6,718 nt of DNA from Candidatus Peregrinibacteria bacterium. GTDB taxonomy: Bacteria; Patescibacteriota; Gracilibacteria; Peribacterales; Peribacteraceae. Below, one piece after another: positions 5,078 through 6,718 of this stretch (position 1 is its first letter; each line of letters begins with the position of its first letter). The DNA lies in the NCBI GenBank assembly GCA_018662075.1, contig JABJGX010000073.1:1-6718 (forward strand), written 5' to 3'. The notes under the pieces were generated by a model. That model did no database searches. It was not told the DNA's origin and was given only the letters and a program-made list of their open reading frames with translations. The position numbers were made by a program, and so were the translations under genes.

Positions 5078-5098
5078 ATATATTTTCCTTTTTATCCC

Positions 5099-5314
5099 AT
5101 GGAACAACCAGATACAGCAATCAAAGACGAAGCAGGCCGATTTAGTCACGAAGAACCAGCAGATATGGCAACCAATCTTGGTGTCGAAGTAATAAGTCCA
5201 GACGAGGCTGTTAGAGATGTGCAACAAGAATTTCGAACTGAACCTGTTGTTGAAGAGGTTATTAATCCACGAGAAATGTCGGGTGACGACTATGATCTTC
5301 CGTGGAGCGATTGA
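5099..5314 (+). CDS. Small acidic protein of unknown function
   Basis: A 71-residue frame begins at ATG 5099 and ends with TGA 5312-5314. The protein is strongly acidic (about 20 D/E) and has no membrane segment or cysteine. It ends in the very acidic GDDYDLPWSD, with two tryptophan-free halves joined by a short hydrophobic stretch (NLGVEVISPDEAV). I do not recognise a family. The coding-like composition, and the absence of a competing frame on either strand, favour a real gene. There is no Shine-Dalgarno sequence; the 22 bases before the ATG are a pyrimidine-rich stretch directly after an intrinsic terminator. Expression would need either terminator read-through or a weak promoter (TATATT at 5079-5084, 14 bases before the ATG). 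The downstream hairpin at 5338-5368 may end its transcript. Confidence 0.5.
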   Translation: MEQPDTAIKDEAGRFSHEEPADMATNLGVEVISPDEAVRDVQQEFRTEPVVEEVINPREMSGDDYDLPWSD

Positions 5315-5337
5315 TGTACACAAAATTTATTCAGTAA

Positions 5338-5368
5338 TTGGCTGTGATAAATGTCTTATTGCAGCCAA
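5338..5368. terminator. Hairpin between convergent genes, possible bidirectional terminator
   Basis: TTGGCTGTGATAA (5338-5350) pairs with TTATTGCAGCCAA (5356-5368) over 13 positions, two of them G-U, around a five-base loop. It sits between the ends of the acidic ORF (+) and the three-helix membrane protein (-). AT-rich sequence follows on both sides but there is no long T-run, so termination is plausible rather than certain. Confidence 0.5.
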
Positions 5369-5371
5369 ATT

Positions 5372-5385
5372 ATTTGTATACAAAT
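5372..5385. repeat. Perfect 14-base palindrome ATTTGTATACAAAT
   Basis: The palindrome is exact on both strands and lies just after the hairpin, overlapping the second direct-repeat copy. It resembles an operator half-site pair in form, but its position between two gene ends argues against promoter control. Confidence 0.35.
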
Positions 5386-5393
5386 TGTATTCA

Positions 5394-5693
5394 CTAAGCA
5401 ATCATCTGTAGTGCCAGCTGGAAGAGTGCAAATGCAATCAGTGGTAATGCACACCCTAGAATAGACTGACCATACTTCTTCCTTCGGAAGCGTGATGTTC
5501 CTATGTAGAGTGCCGCCCCCATGAGACCAAGGCAGATAGTGCATATTATTGCAAAAAATGCCCATACTGTAGGGGTTTCCCCTGCATCAAACATCATGGC
5601 GCTCAGGCCAACAACGGTGAAGAGGATAAGCCCAGAGCCGAGCAGAAGTGCAATGTTTAGAAGGAATACAAAGATTGGGAGTATTTTATTCAT
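5394..5693 (-). CDS. Small three-helix membrane protein of unknown function
   Basis: From ATG 5693 the protein has 99 residues with three likely membrane segments at about 5-30, 43-64 and 77-97. A basic patch (RFRRKKYGQ, 68-76) between the second and third would face the cytoplasm. There are two cysteines in helix 2 (C51, C54) and one in helix 3 (C81), but no obvious metal-binding or catalytic motif. I do not recognise a family. An open frame continues upstream to 5780, but that part would cross the tRNA-Gln gene and is not membrane-like, so I chose the MNKILPIF start. A -10-like TACACT ends seven bases before it and no Shine-Dalgarno sequence is present. It converges on the acidic ORF and is divergent from the tRNA. 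It shares a basic inter-helix patch with the membrane protein at 3158-3610, but I see no clear homology. Confidence 0.65.
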   Translation of the reverse strand: MNKILPIFVFLLNIALLLGSGLILFTVVGLSAMMFDAGETPTVWAFFAIICTICLGLMGAALYIGTSRFRRKKYGQSILGCALPLIAFALFQLALQMIA

Positions 5694-5700
5694 ATTAGCC

Positions 5701-5706
5701 AGTGTA
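5701..5706 (-). promoter_or_regulatory. Possible -10 of the three-helix membrane protein
   Basis: TACACT on the minus strand (5706-5701) ends seven bases before ATG 5693. No good -35 is found at 16-18 bases. It is included because the spacing repeats that of other starts in this window. Confidence 0.3.
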
Positions 5707-5711
5707 ATGCA

Positions 5712-5739
5712 TTGAATTCCTCCGCGCGAGCGATATACT
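5712..5739 (+). promoter_or_regulatory. Promoter of tRNA-Gln
   Basis: TTGAAT (5712-5717) is 16 bases from TATACT (5734-5739), which ends 15 bases before the first base of the tRNA, leaving a short 5' leader for RNase P to remove. Confidence 0.5.
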
Positions 5740-5754
5740 GGTAGTGGTAGATTA

Positions 5755-5829
5755 TGGGGCGTCGCCAAGTGGTAAGGCACTGGTTTCTGGTACCAGTATT
5801 CGGGGGTTCGAATCCCTCCGCCCCAGCCA
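5755..5829 (+). tRNA. tRNA-Gln (anticodon CUG)
   Basis: A full cloverleaf is visible. The acceptor stem pairs 5755-5761 (TGGGGCG) with 5819-5825 (CGCCCCA). The discriminator is G5826 and the CCA end is encoded at 5827-5829. The D-arm holds GCC-AAGTGGTAA-GGC. The anticodon stem is CTGGT (5780-5784) with ACCAG (5792-5796), and the loop TTCTGGT places the anticodon CTG at 5787-5789. The T-arm has GGGGG with CCCTC (one G-U) around TTCGAAT (5807-5813). The overall sequence closely resembles bacterial tRNA-Gln, including the U-A first pair that is characteristic of glutamine tRNAs. It decodes CAG. An isoacceptor for CAA must lie elsewhere. Confidence 0.95.
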
Positions 5830-5846
5830 ACCTGCGCAGCAGGTTG
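5828..5846. repeat. Hairpin fused to the tRNA CCA end
   Basis: CAACCTGC (5828-5835) pairs perfectly with GCAGGTTG (5839-5846) around a three-base loop. The first two bases belong to the encoded CCA of tRNA-Gln. No T-run follows, so it is not a standard terminator. It may guide 3' processing or be part of a small intergenic repeat. Confidence 0.45.
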
Positions 5847-5864
5847 TCCACCGAAGTCCAGAGG

Positions 5865-5884
5865 TGTAGGTAAGTTACCCTACA
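5865..5884. terminator. Second hairpin after tRNA-Gln, possible weak terminator
   Basis: TGTAGG (5865-5870) pairs with CCTACA (5879-5884), and two more pairs form inside after a one-base bulge. Only a broken T stretch (GTCTTTAGTT) follows. It lies between the tRNA and the end of the convergent surface-protein gene and could serve both as a transcript end. Confidence 0.3.
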
Positions 5885-5893
5885 AGTCTTTAG

Positions 5894-6718
5894 TTAATCC
5901 AACCTGTAACTTGTAGATTTCACACTCGTGATACCAATATCCACCCAGCCACGACTTATTTCACCATCTGTCCATTCGATGACCCCTGTTAAGCTTGGGT
6001 TACTTAGCGGGTTTAAGCTTGCTTGGAGGATGCTGACACCAGGGGATATCTGTGCACTTAGAATAGCTGCACGCATTGCAAGGTTAATGGAATCATCTTG
6101 TGAAATATACGTGCTTACAGCAGAGGCATCGAGTCCATCGCATGTTACAGTCAGTGTTCCTGTTTCTCCTGTTGATGTACAAAGTGACACTGTTGCAGAG
6201 TTTTCCGTATTATATATGTAAAACGACGTACTATCGAACTGCATATTTACAGCACTAACAATTGCTTCTATCTTTTCAATTTCAACAGAATTAGAACCTC
6301 CAGAAGTATTTTGATGCGGTGCTGCGGTAAATGTGAACTCAGCAAATGTAAGACTACCCGTTGGAATAGGAGTGTTGTTTATGTCTGCATTTGCATTTGT
6401 GACTGATGCTATCTTTGCAAAGACAACTTCGTGCTCTTCTGACGCTATTGCAGTATTCACACCCGCAGAGTTTCTTCCAATGAAGATCTCTCCTTCTGCA
6501 TTACTGTCACTGTCATTTTGCAATAGCCTTTGTCCGGAGTAATACCCTTCTGCCTCTATTGCCATTGTTGCATCTGTTAAGGCACTTACTGCCAATGTGA
6601 ATTGCTCTCCACTGACAGCGCCTTCCGTGTCTGCCTTTAGTGCTGCCTTAATTGCGATCATTTTTTCTCCTCCTTGTGGAATAAGAATGTCGTTATCCAT
6701 ACAGAACCGACCACTCAC
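5894..6718 (-). CDS. C-terminal part of a large extracellular-type protein (partial)
   Basis: The frame is open to the right edge of the window; 275 codons are visible, ending at TAA 5896-5894. The protein is rich in S, T, A, N, G and D, with alternating beta-strand-like stretches and few lysines, as in secreted or surface proteins; no membrane segment is seen. The first visible part (DILIPQGGEKMIAIKAALKA...) looks like a beta-sandwich repeat. The last 140 residues hold two cysteines (SLCTSTGE...TVTCDGL) that may form a disulfide, then IEWTDGEISRGWV and the ending VKSTSYRLD. I recall similar cysteine pairs and KSTSY endings in large surface proteins of Patescibacteria, but cannot name a family. 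An internal ATG at 6661 has a good SD (AGGAGG, seven-base spacing). The upstream codons read as the same domain, so I treat the gene as truncated by the window. Confidence 0.7.
   Translation of the reverse strand: MSGRFCMDNDILIPQGGEKMIAIKAALKADTEGAVSGEQFTLAVSALTDATMAIEAEGYYSGQRLLQNDSDSNAEGEIFIGRNSAGVNTAIASEEHEVVFAKIASVTNANADINNTPIPTGSLTFAEFTFTAAPHQNTSGGSNSVEIEKIEAIVSAVNMQFDSTSFYIYNTENSATVSLCTSTGETGTLTVTCDGLDASAVSTYISQDDSINLAMRAAILSAQISPGVSILQASLNPLSNPSLTGVIEWTDGEISRGWVDIGITSVKSTSYRLD

Larger units (their letters stand above)
5316..5397. repeat. Imperfect 22-base direct repeats flanking a hairpin
   Basis: Positions 5316-5337 and 5376-5397 are imperfect direct repeats, identical at 18 of 22 bases (pattern GTAyACAAAwTkTATTCAsTAA). 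They bracket the hairpin at 5338-5368. The second copy contains the stop codon of the minus-strand membrane protein. A local duplication is the simplest reading; a small insertion with target duplication is a less likely alternative, because the copies are diverged and long. Confidence 0.4.

Noticed and set aside
5694..5780. N-terminal extension of the three-helix protein to ATG 5780.
   Set aside because: It crosses the tRNA-Gln gene and adds residues with no membrane or domain character.

Overview
The window looks like a compact piece of a Candidate Phyla Radiation (Patescibacteria, probably Parcubacteria-like) genome. The reasons are short intergenic gaps, frequent strand switching, isolated single housekeeping genes without their usual operon partners, two small unnamed membrane proteins, and the end of a large extracellular-type protein. 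That protein's C-terminus (a cysteine-containing beta-rich domain ending in VKSTSY) resembles ones I recall from such genomes. The assignment is inference. The code appears standard: TGA is used as a stop by one small ORF, and no conserved gene contains an in-frame TGA.

Layout from left to right. At 1-201 is the 3' end of pheS (+). Facing it is a possible 23-residue peptide gene (205-276, -) with its own promoter. pyrE (328-957, -) is divergent from an rsmG-rlmE pair (1000-2249, +), two rRNA methyltransferases sharing one base of a stop/start overlap. A palindromic repeat element fills most of the gap before ftsE (2396-3157, +), which has no ftsX beside it. ftsE abuts, tail to tail with no spacer, a four-helix membrane protein (3158-3610, -). 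That gene is divergent from purM (3640-4707, +). Positions 4708-5314 hold two or three small ORFs and a structured stretch with a promoter-like site and a clear intrinsic terminator (4911-5078), which I call a candidate small RNA or leader. A hairpin flanked by imperfect direct repeats lies next to the end of a small three-helix membrane protein (5394-5693, -). A tRNA-Gln(CUG) with encoded CCA follows (5755-5829, +), then small hairpins. The partial extracellular-type gene (5894-6718, -) runs out of the right edge.

The genes serve translation (PheRS, two 16S/23S rRNA methyltransferases, tRNA-Gln), nucleotide synthesis (orotate phosphoribosyltransferase, AIR synthetase), and division or envelope (FtsE, membrane and surface proteins). 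They do not form one pathway.

The most distinctive window-wide feature concerns expression signals. Several starts have no Shine-Dalgarno sequence and instead have a -10-like hexamer ending 6-8 bases before the ATG, which predicts leaderless mRNAs. I see no defence system, CRISPR array, transposase or phage gene. The most promising undescribed items are the candidate structured RNA at 4946-5078 and the palindromic element at 2252-2341.
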